Notes: generated by a model not told the origin, from the sequence alone. A DNA stretch of 46,130 bases from an uncultured Saprospiraceae bacterium (GCA_938007965.1 CALLMH010000066.1:1-46130), one strand, 5' to 3'; positions 15,958 through 25,171 are shown, counted from the first letter of the stretch. Made by a program: numbers and translations.

Positions 15958-18054
15958 ATGTCACTAAGAGATCCTAAGAATATACAAGCACCAGTCGCAG
16001 AGAAAAATCCAACAATCCTAACCAAGCACGGAGATGTCAGAATCGATAATTATTATTGGATGAAGTTGAGCGATGAACAGAAGATGGCAAAAACACCTGA
16101 TGAACATACTGCAAAGGTAGTAGCATACCTCGAAGCCGAAAATAAGTACAGAGAGCAAATGACCAGCCACTTGCAAGGATTTCAAGAGACACTATTCGAA
16201 GAGATCAAAGCTAGAATCAAGCAAGATGATGCTTCAGTGCCCTACAAATCAAATGGATACTACTATATCACTAGATACGAAACTGATCAAGAGTATCCGA
16301 TATATGCAAGAAAAAAGGATTCACTCGACAATCCTGAAGAAATTATGCTCAATGTGAATGTATTGGCAAAACCATATTCCTATTATAACATATCTGCACG
16401 AAAAGTAAGCACTGATAACAAGATCCTAGCATACGGAGAAGATACAGTAAGCCGACGCCAGTACACGCTAAGGTTCAAAAATCTAGAAACAGGCGAAATG
16501 CTCAGTGACAATATCACAAACACGACCGGAACTGCAATATGGGCCAATGATAATCAAACGATATTCTACACCCGCAAAGATGAATCGTTAAGATCGTATA
16601 AGATCTTCAAGCACATACTAGGTACAGATGAAAGTGCAGATGTAGAAGTGTTTCACGAAGAAGATGATACATTTAATGCATTTGTATACAAGACTAAGTC
16701 TGATAAATTCATCGTCATCGGGTCGTGGGCTACACTGTCTCAGGAATTATACACGATACCCGCAGATCAGCCGAATAATGAATTGACACTTTTCCAAAAA
16801 AGAGAAAGAAATCTCGAATATAGTATCTCTCACTATGGTGATAAATGGTATATCCGTACAAATAAGGACCATGCGAAAAACTTCAAAGTCATGACTACTG
16901 ACGAAAATGCCACTGACAAAGAAAACTGGAAAGATCTCATCCCGCATAGAGACGATGTATATGTAGAGGGGCTAGAATTATTTACCAATTATATGGTGAT
17001 AAATGAACGAATAGAAGGTATCAGCAAAATGAGAATCATGCCATGGAATGGCGAAGATCACTATATCGACTTTGGTGAGGCGGCCTATACTTCTTCGCCT
17101 GGGGTGAATATGGAATTTGATACTGAGATACTTAGGGTAGGATTTACTTCTATGACTACCCCCAGTACCGTGTATGATTATAATATGAAATCTCGTAGCC
17201 TCAAACTGATGAAGCAGCAAGAAGTGATCGGAGATTTCAAACCAAATCAATATGAATCAGAACGAATCATGGTAGAAGCGAGAGATGGTGCACGTGTTCC
17301 AGTATCCGTAGTATATAAAAAAGGGTACAAAAAAAATGGAACCCAACCATTATTGCTATATGCATATGGATCATATGGTTACAGCATCGATCCATACTTC
17401 AGCTCCGTAAGATTAAGTTTACTAGACCGTGGATTCGGTTATGCAATAGCACACATCAGAGGTGGGCAAGAGATGGGAAGAGACTGGTATGAAAATGGTA
17501 AGTTTCTTAAAAAAATGAACACATTTACTGACTTCATCGATGTGGGAGACTATCTAGTAAATAATAAATATGCTGCAAAAAATCATCTATACGCAATGGG
17601 AGGTAGCGCAGGCGGTATGCTCATGGGAGGAATCGCCAATATGAGACCCGACCTATGGAATGGTATCGTAGCTGCAGTGCCATTCGTAGATGTGGTGACA
17701 ACTATGCTAGATGATACGATACCTCTTACAACTGGAGAATACGATGAATGGGGCAACCCCAATGATGAAATATACTACCGATATATGAAATCTTACTCTC
17801 CAATCGACAATGTAGAGGCAAAGGACTATCCATCGATCCTGATCACAACGGGCTATCATGATAGTCAAGTCCAATATTGGGAACCCGCCAAATGGATCTC
17901 TAAATTGAGAGACTTAAAAACAGATAATAATCCATTGATGATGTATTGTAATATGGATACAGGTCATGGGGGCGCTTCTGGAAGATTTCAGAAGTACAAG
18001 GAGGTAGCTATGGAGTACGCTTATCTATTGGATTTAGCTGGAAAGGTGGACTGA
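15958..18054 (+). CDS. ptrB: Oligopeptidase B (S9 family serine peptidase)
   Basis: Cleaves peptides after basic residues, in the cytoplasm or periplasm. The 698 residues comprise an N-terminal propeller (HGDVRIDNYYWMKL at the start) and a C-terminal alpha/beta hydrolase. The catalytic triad can be read directly: S550 in MGGSAGGMLMGG, D635 in TTGYHDSQVQYW and H670 in GHGGASGRF. The segments HIRGGQEMGRDWYENGKFLK and IPLTTGEYDEWGNP are diagnostic of oligopeptidase B rather than prolyl oligopeptidase. I use the ATG at 15958; the longer frame would need a TTG at 15928 and adds residues unlike the family. No signal peptide is seen. It runs convergently to the next minus-strand gene. Confidence 0.93.
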   Translation: MSLRDPKNIQAPVAEKNPTILTKHGDVRIDNYYWMKLSDEQKMAKTPDEHTAKVVAYLEAENKYREQMTSHLQGFQETLFEEIKARIKQDDASVPYKSNGYYYITRYETDQEYPIYARKKDSLDNPEEIMLNVNVLAKPYSYYNISARKVSTDNKILAYGEDTVSRRQYTLRFKNLETGEMLSDNITNTTGTAIWANDNQTIFYTRKDESLRSYKIFKHILGTDESADVEVFHEEDDTFNAFVYKTKSDKFIVIGSWATLSQELYTIPADQPNNELTLFQKRERNLEYSISHYGDKWYIRTNKDHAKNFKVMTTDENATDKENWKDLIPHRDDVYVEGLELFTNYMVINERIEGISKMRIMPWNGEDHYIDFGEAAYTSSPGVNMEFDTEILRVGFTSMTTPSTVYDYNMKSRSLKLMKQQEVIGDFKPNQYESERIMVEARDGARVPVSVVYKKGYKKNGTQPLLLYAYGSYGYSIDPYFSSVRLSLLDRGFGYAIAHIRGGQEMGRDWYENGKFLKKMNTFTDFIDVGDYLVNNKYAAKNHLYAMGGSAGGMLMGGIANMRPDLWNGIVAAVPFVDVVTTMLDDTIPLTTGEYDEWGNPNDEIYYRYMKSYSPIDNVEAKDYPSILITTGYHDSQVQYWEPAKWISKLRDLKTDNNPLMMYCNMDTGHGGASGRFQKYKEVAMEYAYLLDLAGKVD

Positions 18055-18109
18055 TTGATTTGTTTTTGTGGTTTGATTTTTCTCGATGACTGCTTCCATT
18101 CAATAATAT

Positions 18110-19015
18110 CTATGGTATGAACACCTTCATACTACCGCGCACTTTTCCACTCACTGCATTCAATATGTAGATTCCTGTGGATAGATTATTCGTGTCCATT
18201 TCAAGTCTACCGCCAGCATATAGTCGATCTACAAGGACAATGTCCCCATTGATATCATATAGCGATAAATTGATATCTTTAGATTTATTCACTGAGTTTA
18301 CATTCAAAATACCATCTTCTGATGTCACTACCTGAATACCTAAATCCGATAAATCTATGGTAGAAGTAGATAGAAAAGTAACAGGAAAAATAGCCAAACC
18401 TACCTCAGCATCATAACTAGACACAAAATCAGAAATACTACCATCCTCGTTTATGGTAAAGCAACGATTCTCTGCATCCGGGAACTCACCGGCTCCAGTA
18501 GCTCTGATCGCAATCTTAGCATCTGAATTATATTCATATCGTATACCTACATTGATATTCAAAGCACCTATATCAAAAACTCCGTAATCGAACATAGTAA
18601 CTTTGAAATTATAAGCGGCTGGACCATTAGTCGAAATAGGTTTAGACTCAGCTTCAACTTCAGTAAATGAAAATTTCTGTTCCCATACATCTTCAGATTC
18701 TTCACCATTTAGGCGTTGTACAAAAACAGTGAATGAATCCAATTCAGTAAAATTACTTACTTCTAAATCCATGAGCACAGCAACCAACTCTGTTACAGGT
18801 GATTTATGGAATCCTGAATTAAAAAACATAAACTTACCCCTTGATAGGTCATCTCCTTTACCTGTAATGGCTCCACTCTCAGAATCATCAAGAATGACTT
18901 CTGAGCTCGTGGCTTCTGCATAATGCAATAGTAAAGTATCCTGTGCCGTTACATTAGAATTCCATAATAAAGTAAATAATAAAAATATACTACTCAATTG
19001 AATTGACTGTCTCAT
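18110..19015 (-). CDS. T9SS-exported protein of unknown function
   Basis: A 301-residue secreted protein. Residues 1-24 form a signal peptide (IFLLFTLLWNSNVTAQ). The last 75 residues form a type A T9SS sorting domain: NVNSVNKSKDINLSLYDING, then the LEMDTNNLSTGIYILNAVSG pattern and a final MKVFIP. The central 200 residues are beta-rich with no recognised catalytic motif. The sorting domain is known to be removed during export through the type IX system, so the mature protein would be at the cell surface or released. Confidence 0.75.
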   Translation of the reverse strand: MRQSIQLSSIFLLFTLLWNSNVTAQDTLLLHYAEATSSEVILDDSESGAITGKGDDLSRGKFMFFNSGFHKSPVTELVAVLMDLEVSNFTELDSFTVFVQRLNGEESEDVWEQKFSFTEVEAESKPISTNGPAAYNFKVTMFDYGVFDIGALNINVGIRYEYNSDAKIAIRATGAGEFPDAENRCFTINEDGSISDFVSSYDAEVGLAIFPVTFLSTSTIDLSDLGIQVVTSEDGILNVNSVNKSKDINLSLYDINGDIVLVDRLYAGGRLEMDTNNLSTGIYILNAVSGKVRGSMKVFIP

Positions 19016-19425
19016 AATATTTGAAATTGGTTAGAAAATAATCCGACTATAAAAACACACTTTCAAGCCGCTTTGTAATATTTCGTAATATACAAAATTT
19101 CAAATCGAATCCGATTAATCATTGTACTCATGCACGACTTAACCCATCAATACTGGACTAACCAATATAAGATTATAAAATGCTAGGATCATCCATATCG
19201 CAATAATTATAAAATGAAGACGAGTAATCCCCAAGATCAGCTTCACAGTTAGACTCGAATAAATCTGAAGTAGGATCTGGCGACTACAAGAATAATGCAT
19301 CAGTAGATCACCTTTTACTTACGAGCTCATCTATTAATCTAAAGATTCACTATTTTTGTCATTTTAAAAAAAGGAAATCCTAGATAGTTAAAACTATATA
19401 TACTAATCAAAGAAAAAATAAAATT
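19016..19425. other. Intergenic stretch with one promoter element, no gene
   Basis: A 410-bp region between two divergent genes. I find no open frame of note. The only clear signal is TATTTTTG at 19351-19358, which serves the GNAT gene. No -7 element for the minus-strand gene was identified. Confidence 0.6.
19351..19358 (+). promoter_or_regulatory. Promoter -7 element of the GNAT gene
   Basis: TATTTTTG is an exact TAnnTTTG match and lies 67 bp before the ATG. No TTG is seen at the expected -33 distance. Confidence 0.5.
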
Positions 19426-19956
19426 ATGCTCTTCGAAACTAAAAGACTGATCATTCGCCGATTCACATTAGAGGATGTAGAAGCAGTATTAGAGTTCTGT
19501 GGTAATCCGGAAGTAATAAAGTTTACAGGCGACAAATTAATTTCAACTTTGGAAGAAGCTGAGGGAATTATAAAAAATATATGGCTCCCCGAATATGAAA
19601 AATATGGCTATGCGCGTATGGCAGTTGTCCACAAAAAGGATCAGAAAATAATAGGATTCTCAGGGCTAAAGAATGAGCCTCTTTGGAAAGCAACAGATAT
19701 CGGCTATCGTTTCTTACCCGAATACTGGGGTAAAGGAATCGCCACAGAAGCAAATCTACCATTCATCTTCTATGGATTTCAGGTATTGAAATTGCCGAAA
19801 ATAGTAGGCGCCGCTTTCGCTACTAATCCTGCCTCTAGTAAAGTACTCGAAAAGCTTGGACTGAAATACAAGAAAACTCTCGACCTTGTAGGTGACGGCA
19901 CCGACTGCAGATGGTATGAACTCGATGCAGATGAATATACTGGTTTGGTCAAATAG
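19426..19956 (+). CDS. GNAT family N-acetyltransferase (RimJ/RimL-like)
   Basis: A 176-residue acetyltransferase. It opens with FETKRLIIRRFTLEDVEAV, the start typical of RimJ/RimL-type GNAT proteins. The acetyl-CoA-binding region is near residues 95-115 (GYRFLPEYWGKGIATEA, with the Gly-x-Gly-x-Ala loop), followed by ATNPASSKVLEKLGLKYKK. This subgroup acetylates N-termini of proteins or small molecules; the acceptor cannot be told from sequence. It stands alone, with its own -7 element upstream and a convergent gene downstream. Confidence 0.88.
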   Translation: MLFETKRLIIRRFTLEDVEAVLEFCGNPEVIKFTGDKLISTLEEAEGIIKNIWLPEYEKYGYARMAVVHKKDQKIIGFSGLKNEPLWKATDIGYRFLPEYWGKGIATEANLPFIFYGFQVLKLPKIVGAAFATNPASSKVLEKLGLKYKKTLDLVGDGTDCRWYELDADEYTGLVK

Positions 19957-20067
19957 ATCTAGGTACTAATAAAACTTTAAATTTGAATTAAAAGATATAA
20001 TAAAATACACACGCCTAGGATTTTGATAATCTTAAATCTATAATGCTATATTATTATGCCATTCTCA

Positions 20068-20226
20068 CTATCCATTTAAAAATTTTAATTCCTTATTTAT
20101 ATACGACAAAAGCTCTTTAGATTTCGATATCGAATTGGAAATCAATTTCTTATTTTGTTTCTTCTTGGCCTTCACTCTTTTCAGATCTGAGATCGTACTT
20201 TCCACACTTATTTTCATCCTGATCAT
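20068..20226 (-). CDS. Possible small lysine-rich ORF (52 residues)
   Basis: An open frame from ATG at 20226 to TAG at 20068, starting 30 bp after the end of the unknown gene at 20257 and in the same direction. The product begins MIRMKISVESTISDLKRVKA, then has a Lys/Asn-rich stretch and predicted helices (SISKSKELLSYINKELKFL). An alternative Met lies three codons in. The composition is plausible for a small coiled protein, but AT-rich DNA also yields such frames by chance. The antisense frame here starts with TTG and is rejected. Confidence 0.3.
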   Translation of the reverse strand: MIRMKISVESTISDLKRVKAKKKQNKKLISNSISKSKELLSYINKELKFLNG

Positions 20227-20256
20227 AATACTTGGCAGTTGTATTATTGGTGCTGA

Positions 20257-20814
20257 TTACCTTTGTGCTTTTACTATGTTTACAACAAATTTTGAGATGT
20301 CCTCAACTAGATTCGCTCGTCGTTCGATTTCTTTCTGATTGCCTTTACAGACGAATTCATTCAATATCGGATTCAGTTGACGTAGAATAGAAATGATAAA
20401 CAATTTCATGAATCCATCACTCACAGTCCCATATTTTACTACCTGAGCAAACGTACACGAGATGATAGAGTAATCTACCTCTACATATCGAGCGAGCTTA
20501 TCCTTATCTGCAAGATATTCTAACAAGTTCTCGTTTTTAAGTTGTGTTACCTCGATCAGTGCATCTACTAGATTTAACTCTTGTAGTATACTCCGAAAAG
20601 TATCCTTCTCAGGAACTCCAATTGCAGACCTATCTATGTACATATGAAACGCCTCATACGACGTCCCACTTCTCACGGGGCTATATGGATCTGTTACGTC
20701 CCAAAAACGATCTTCTCCGAATGCTATACGTGCATTCATGTGAATTTGAACTTGATATTTTTCGATTAAGTTTTGTTCAAATGATTCTAATAGTGATGTT
20801 GAATGCATGGACAC
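20257..20814 (-). CDS. Hypothetical protein, 185 residues
   Basis: I do not recognise this protein. It has no signal peptide or membrane helix and is mixed alpha/beta. The N-terminal part includes ARIAFGEDRFWDVTDPYSPV, then an amphipathic helix-rich middle (FRSILQELNLVDALIEVTQL) and a C-terminal helix (EIERRANLVEDISKFVVNIV). It is the fourth gene of a minus-strand run behind the two Fe-S proteins and the 161-residue family protein, 90 bp after the latter, so co-transcription is possible. Two Met codons at the start (residues 1 and 3) leave the exact start open. Confidence 0.6.
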   Translation of the reverse strand: MSMHSTSLLESFEQNLIEKYQVQIHMNARIAFGEDRFWDVTDPYSPVRSGTSYEAFHMYIDRSAIGVPEKDTFRSILQELNLVDALIEVTQLKNENLLEYLADKDKLARYVEVDYSIISCTFAQVVKYGTVSDGFMKLFIISILRQLNPILNEFVCKGNQKEIERRANLVEDISKFVVNIVKAQR

Positions 20815-20904
20815 TGTATATGTAATTTGCTAAAAATCCCCCCTAACCTTTATAACTATAGCGGGTATTTTTCGATAGAAATATTCGTTATGATTTATAT
20901 TACG

Positions 20905-21390
20905 TTAGATAAACTTTTTGTGCCAGCTTTCGTCAAGTGGTCGTATCCATTTTGTAAGAAATTCACCTTTTGTTTTCACTAGATTATTAAAGAAAAAGGT
21001 CGAACCGTTCACCCTCCCTGACGAGTACGCATTAGGAAGGTCATTATGATGAAGGGTATGGATTTTTTCTTGCTCATCCATATATGCATACATCATACGG
21101 TCAAAGAAATCTTTGTTCATTTTCCGACCTAGTGCTTCGACAAACCGCACAGAAGTATCTATACTACAGCCACTTGCATGCGCCTTGGATTCATCCACAA
21201 AAAACGCTAAAAATCTCTTGTGAAATATATTTCCATAGCAATCTAACGCTGCCGAATGTGCAGTCCATTCACTCAAAAAATGAAAGATATCCTCTCTCGC
21301 ATCATCTAATTCGTCATATGTAAATTCTTTGTCGGATTGATAAATCCATACTTTAGAAGAATTATCTAGGGCTATTAGGTCTAGGATCAT
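20905..21390 (-). CDS. Bacteroidota protein family mislabelled 'ABC transporter ATPase'; no ATPase motifs
   Basis: A 161-residue cytoplasmic protein of a family common in Bacteroidota and often annotated 'ABC transporter ATPase' (recalled). It has the conserved start VWIYQSDKEFT, the middle segment FVDESKAHASGCSIDTSVRF and the ending LVKTKGEFLTKWIRPLDESW-HKKF. There is no Walker A, Walker B or LSGGQ motif, so the label is unsupported. The invariant ASGCSIDTS stretch with one Cys may be a functional site (inference). It follows the HdrB-like gene by 171 bp in the same direction; the association with the two Fe-S genes is one I recall from other Bacteroidota. Confidence 0.75.
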   Translation of the reverse strand: MILDLIALDNSSKVWIYQSDKEFTYDELDDAREDIFHFLSEWTAHSAALDCYGNIFHKRFLAFFVDESKAHASGCSIDTSVRFVEALGRKMNKDFFDRMMYAYMDEQEKIHTLHHNDLPNAYSSGRVNGSTFFFNNLVKTKGEFLTKWIRPLDESWHKKFI

Positions 21391-21561
21391 TACAATAGAT
21401 TTGATTTGTTTATACGTTTGATTTATTGAATCGTTAAGCGGATTAGTGCGTGTATTATGTTCTTTTTTACAGGATTTATTACATATCTGAATTATTGATC
21501 GTTCGACATTCTAGTGATTAGTCTTTCAGAGATGATATTACCATTATTCAAAAATGATCTT

Positions 21562-22347
21562 TTATAATCCTTTCGCTTGGACAATCAATTCACTCAGGTC
21601 ATGGATCATGATATCTTCTTGCTTCTCCTTAGCTTTCATACCATCAGATAGCATCGTGATACAGAATGGGCAGTTGGCTGCTACGATTGATGCACCCGTT
21701 TTTAGGATCTCTTCTGTTCTTTCTATGTTGATCCGTTTGTCTCCAGGTTCGTCTTCTTTGAACATCTGAGCCCCTCCCGCACCACAACAGAGTCCGTTCG
21801 TTTTACACCGTTTCATTTCTACCAGTTGACCGTCCAATGCCGCGATCAATTCTCTCGGTGCTTCGTACACCCCATTTACCCTACCGAGATAGCATGAATC
21901 ATGATACGTAATCTTCTTTCCTTTGAATTCTCCCCCTTCGATTGTCAATCTTCCCGCTTTGAGTAGATCATTCATATATTGAGTATGGTGGATTACATTA
22001 TACGTTCCGCCCAAGGCAGGATATTCGTTCTTTAGTGTATTGAAGCAGTGTGGACAAGCCGTCACGATATCTTTCACCTTGTACATATTCAGCATTTCAA
22101 TATTCTGAAGTGCCGTCATCTGGAATACGAACTCATTGCCAGCTCTACGGGCAGGATCTCCTGTACAACTTTCTTCATTTCCAAGGATAGCGAAGTCTAC
22201 TCCTGATGCTGTCAATATCTTGGCAAATGCCTTAGTTACTTTCTGTGCTCTAGCATCAAAGCTACCTGCACATCCCACCCAAAATAATACCTCTGGAGTT
22301 TTACCTTCTGCCGAATAATCGGCCATTGTATTTATCTTTATTTTCAT
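21562..22347 (-). CDS. CCG-domain Fe-S protein (HdrB-like)
   Basis: Electron-transfer subunit with two Cys-rich CCG domains, related to heterodisulfide reductase subunit B, GlpC and LutA. It has FWVGCAGSF early on, EESCTGDPARRAGNE, TACPHCFNTLKNEYP, YHDSCYLGRVN, and the second CCG motif LCCGAGGAQMF, followed by AANCPFCITM. These Cys residues would hold a non-cubane Fe-S cluster. I choose the Met at 22347 (MKIKINTMADYS); the frame also allows a start at 22374, and MADYS at 22326 is possible. It lies 141 bp after the membrane Fe-S partner. A membrane-bound oxidoreductase complex with that partner is inferred; donor and acceptor are unknown. Confidence 0.85.
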   Translation of the reverse strand: MKIKINTMADYSAEGKTPEVLFWVGCAGSFDARAQKVTKAFAKILTASGVDFAILGNEESCTGDPARRAGNEFVFQMTALQNIEMLNMYKVKDIVTACPHCFNTLKNEYPALGGTYNVIHHTQYMNDLLKAGRLTIEGGEFKGKKITYHDSCYLGRVNGVYEAPRELIAALDGQLVEMKRCKTNGLCCGAGGAQMFKEDEPGDKRINIERTEEILKTGASIVAANCPFCITMLSDGMKAKEKQEDIMIHDLSELIVQAKGL

Positions 22348-22514
22348 TGTATTCAATTTTAGATCGCTTCGCATTACTATATTTTGGATCGCTTTACTTC
22401 TCCACTATTAGACAAAGAATGAATAGTATATCAAACTCATATTTTCTGTGTAGAATTTATGGGAACAATACACAAACTTCATATGCTCGGTAATTCCGGC
22501 TAGATCTTATATTA

Positions 22515-23897
22515 TCAATTTATAGTTCCATCCTCTTGCATTTCTTTAGCCCATTTGTCTCGGTCATCTGGAACTTGCCACACGGCACCACCATTCTCTA
22601 TACTGGTGAACATAGGCAGCCAATCACTTGGCCCAGCCGACTCTGTGAGGACTTCATATCTTCGCATCTTCAAGATCGGCTCTAGTGGATTGATCGTTAC
22701 TGGACACGCCTCTACACATGCATTACAGGTAGTACACGCATGTAACTCTTCTCTTGTAATATAGTCAAACAGTGATTTTCCGTCATCATAGTTATCTTCT
22801 GATAGAGTCTTATTGGCAGCTCTCCCTTCTTCTGAGATAAATTTTAAAGCGCCAGTATCAAGATTATTTCCGATTTCAGTTGCACGGTCTCTGATATCCA
22901 TCATTACTTTACGAGGAGATAGTTTCTTTCCTGTAATATTTGCTGGGCACACATCCGTACATCTGCCGCACTCTGTGCATGAATATGCATCCATTATGTT
23001 TTTCCACGAAAGATCAAAAACATCCTTAGCTCCGAATTCTGGAAAGTCAGCATTAGGGTCTATTTCTTGTTCTGGGACGAGGCCCATCATGCTTTTTACC
23101 TCATTCATGATATCAGGCATGTTTTCCATTTCTCCTCTAGAGTTGATCTTAGAATACCAAATATTCGGAAATGCTAAGAAGATGTGTAAGTGCTTTGATA
23201 TCGGCAGATAATTAACGAATAGCAATACGGTTATCAAGTGTAGCCACCACCCTGTTCTTTCTATCAGCTGCAAGGCATTGAGCCCTAAGTCTCCAAATAA
23301 CAATGGACCGTTGATACTACTGATTGGCAGAAATCCTGAAGACGGATAATGTTCGGGATCTAGTTGCTGTAGAACCACATCGGCACCATTCATCATGAAT
23401 ATGCCGGTAACCAATGCTATCTCACCAAATAATATAAGATTAGCGTCTATGGTCGGCCATCCACCCATTTCAGATTTGACAAGTCTTGGCACTTTTAGCA
23501 AATTTCTTCTAGCTAAGAAAACTACTGTCGCAATCAACGCCAAAAAAGATAATACTTCTATAGAGCCTATGATTAAGGTATAAAGTCCTCCTAAGTATGG
23601 GGCAAAAAACCTATGTACCCCAAAAAAACCATCAATAAATATCTCTATCAATTCTATCTGTGTAAATAAAAATGCCACATAGATAGCAAGGTGCAATACC
23701 GCAGGAATCCATCTCTTGAACATCTTCTTCTGACCAAATGCTATAAGAAGCAGATTCTTCCATCTCTGTCCTTCGTCTCCTGAGATATCTTCGTCTTTTC
23801 CAAGATTTATATTTCGATATACCTTTTTATAGTTTTTCGCAGCTATTGAAAATGCCACCACAACTACTAGAGTAAATATTATTTGTCCAATGCTCAT
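22515..23897 (-). CDS. Membrane-bound Fe-S oxidoreductase (NarI/HdrC-like fusion)
   Basis: A 460-residue protein. Its N-terminal half has about five to six membrane helices and resembles a heme-b NarI-like domain (helices near residues 2-20, 65-85, 105-125, 155-172 and 215-235, with several His in the membrane part). The C-terminal half has two 4Fe-4S motifs, CTECGRCTDVCP (residues 307-318) and CTTCNACVEACP (residues 388-399). The partner CCG protein follows directly. The pair would pass electrons between quinone and an unknown soluble carrier (inference). This fused architecture is common in Bacteroidota. Confidence 0.85.
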   Translation of the reverse strand: MSIGQIIFTLVVVVAFSIAAKNYKKVYRNINLGKDEDISGDEGQRWKNLLLIAFGQKKMFKRWIPAVLHLAIYVAFLFTQIELIEIFIDGFFGVHRFFAPYLGGLYTLIIGSIEVLSFLALIATVVFLARRNLLKVPRLVKSEMGGWPTIDANLILFGEIALVTGIFMMNGADVVLQQLDPEHYPSSGFLPISSINGPLLFGDLGLNALQLIERTGWWLHLITVLLFVNYLPISKHLHIFLAFPNIWYSKINSRGEMENMPDIMNEVKSMMGLVPEQEIDPNADFPEFGAKDVFDLSWKNIMDAYSCTECGRCTDVCPANITGKKLSPRKVMMDIRDRATEIGNNLDTGALKFISEEGRAANKTLSEDNYDDGKSLFDYITREELHACTTCNACVEACPVTINPLEPILKMRRYEVLTESAGPSDWLPMFTSIENGGAVWQVPDDRDKWAKEMQEDGTIN

Positions 23898-24151
23898 AAT
23901 TCTTGATAATATGATGTAAATGTAAGTTAAAAAATAGTGTTGATAACTCTATTTAAATCAAAATAAAATCAAAAATTAAACTCAGAGTTAAATTACTAGG
24001 TGGGAGATGTTCAATTCTATTATCGAATTCTCGGTCAATTCTTGTTGGTTTCAAATACCAATTCTAAGCGGGATCATAGGACAGATTGAATCTTAGATTG
24101 GTTTTTGGAGTATTATAATCACCTATCATCACTATTGTCTCGTCTCAAAGA

Positions 24152-24367
24152 TCACGGATTTGGATCATCCACATATTCTAGAATATCTCCCGGTTGACAA
24201 TCCAATACCTTACATATAGCCTCCAAAGTAGAAAATCGTATAGCCTTCGCCTTTCCTGTTTTAAGGATTGACAAATTTGCAGTGGTTATTCCTATTCTAT
24301 CTGCCAATTCTTTGCTTTTCATATTCCTAAGCATCAGAAGCGAATCTAAGTTTATTGATATGCCCAT
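24152..24367 (-). CDS. XRE-family transcriptional regulator (YozG-like)
   Basis: A 71-residue Cro/C1-type helix-turn-helix protein. The DNA-binding helices are at KELADRIGITTANLSILKTG (roughly residues 20-38). The C-terminal LEAICKVLDCQPGDILEYV is the classic ending of the small YozG-type regulators. These often sit beside a DUF2975 membrane protein, and one is found here, 193 bp upstream in the same direction. Two near-identical palindromes at 25121-25171 are likely its operators (inference). A separate -7 element, TATCTTTG (24543-24550, minus strand), may add a second promoter for this gene. Confidence 0.85.
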   Translation of the reverse strand: MGISINLDSLLMLRNMKSKELADRIGITTANLSILKTGKAKAIRFSTLEAICKVLDCQPGDILEYVDDPNP

Positions 24368-24560
24368 ACAGTTAATTTATTTGTAATTGGTGTTAATTTC
24401 ATTTTCGTTAAGCGTTGAATTATATATAAATCGATCTTAAAGAGATTTGATCTTAAGCTCTATAAGAAATAAGTAACATCTGTAAGATATTTATCAGCAT
24501 TCACGGCTCTAATACAGCTGCCATGACATACGCTCAATTTATCAAAGATATAGTCGGAGT

Positions 24561-25100
24561 TTATATAGTTAGTTCATTTTCATTTTTCAATGAGATTCCA
24601 TTCTTAATCACATTGCTGAATAGTATAAAAAACAAGCCTAGAATAAGAATAAATATTGAAGAGTCAAACCCACTAAAATCAAAACCTACAGAAAAATGCC
24701 CTAGATATATAACGTCTTTGTAAAGCTCGCATAACATCTTATTTAGCATATATATAATCATGGAAATTCCCGCCATCTTCAGATTGGAAGATACTGTAAG
24801 GTTAAACATTTCATTTCTAATCATCTTCAGAGTCGCCTTCCTAAGGTGATATATAGCTTTAATGAAAAACACAATCTCGAGAAACATCAATAATAAGTAG
24901 CCATAATCCTTAATTCCCATTTTATCAGATAAATTAGGAGCTGAAACCATAACGTCCCCTTTCGCCTTGTCAATCATTAATCCGACACCACCTTCGGAAA
25001 AGGATATGTATAAAAAATACGCACAAAAGGCAAAAGCCGATACTAATAACACAAAGTAAAATATACTTATCAAAGCATTAAGAAGCCTAATAGAATTCAT
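24561..25100 (-). CDS. DUF2975-type membrane protein
   Basis: A 179-residue membrane protein with four helices (near residues 8-30, 65-85, 110-130 and 148-168). The order, with an extracytoplasmic loop after helix 1 (KAKGDVMVSAPNLSDK) and a short basic cytoplasmic loop HLRKATLKMIRNEMFN between helices 2 and 3, matches the DUF2975 family. Such proteins pair with an XRE regulator; one is the next gene. The function is unknown. Its promoter lies between two palindromic sites, so expression is probably repressed or activated by the neighbour. Confidence 0.75.
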   Translation of the reverse strand: MNSIRLLNALISIFYFVLLVSAFAFCAYFLYISFSEGGVGLMIDKAKGDVMVSAPNLSDKMGIKDYGYLLLMFLEIVFFIKAIYHLRKATLKMIRNEMFNLTVSSNLKMAGISMIIYMLNKMLCELYKDVIYLGHFSVGFDFSGFDSSIFILILGLFFILFSNVIKNGISLKNENELTI

Positions 25101-25120
25101 AATATACAGTTTTAATAAAA

Positions 25121-25171
25121 ATTATCGTTAAACAATAACAAATTTACATAAAATTATCGTTTAACAATAAT
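25121..25171 (-). promoter_or_regulatory. Promoter bracketed by two palindromic operators
   Basis: Site 1 (25121-25139) reads ATTATCGTTAAACAATAAC and site 2 (25153-25171) reads ATTATCGTTTAACAATAAT. Each is a near-perfect palindrome of form ATTAT(C/T)GTT-N-AAC(A/G)ATAAT. Their starts are 32 bp apart, about three helical turns. Between them, on the minus strand, lies TAAATTTG (complement of 25139-25146). A TTG lies 18 bp upstream of it (complement of 25165-25167), inside site 2. The predicted start of transcription falls in site 1. A dimeric regulator bound here would cover the whole promoter. Confidence 0.8.

Noticed and set aside
20135-20338. A 67-residue hydrophobic plus-strand frame
   Set aside because: It starts with TTG, overlaps the end of the minus-strand 185-residue gene, and is the antisense of a lysine-rich frame, which makes it hydrophobic by complementarity.
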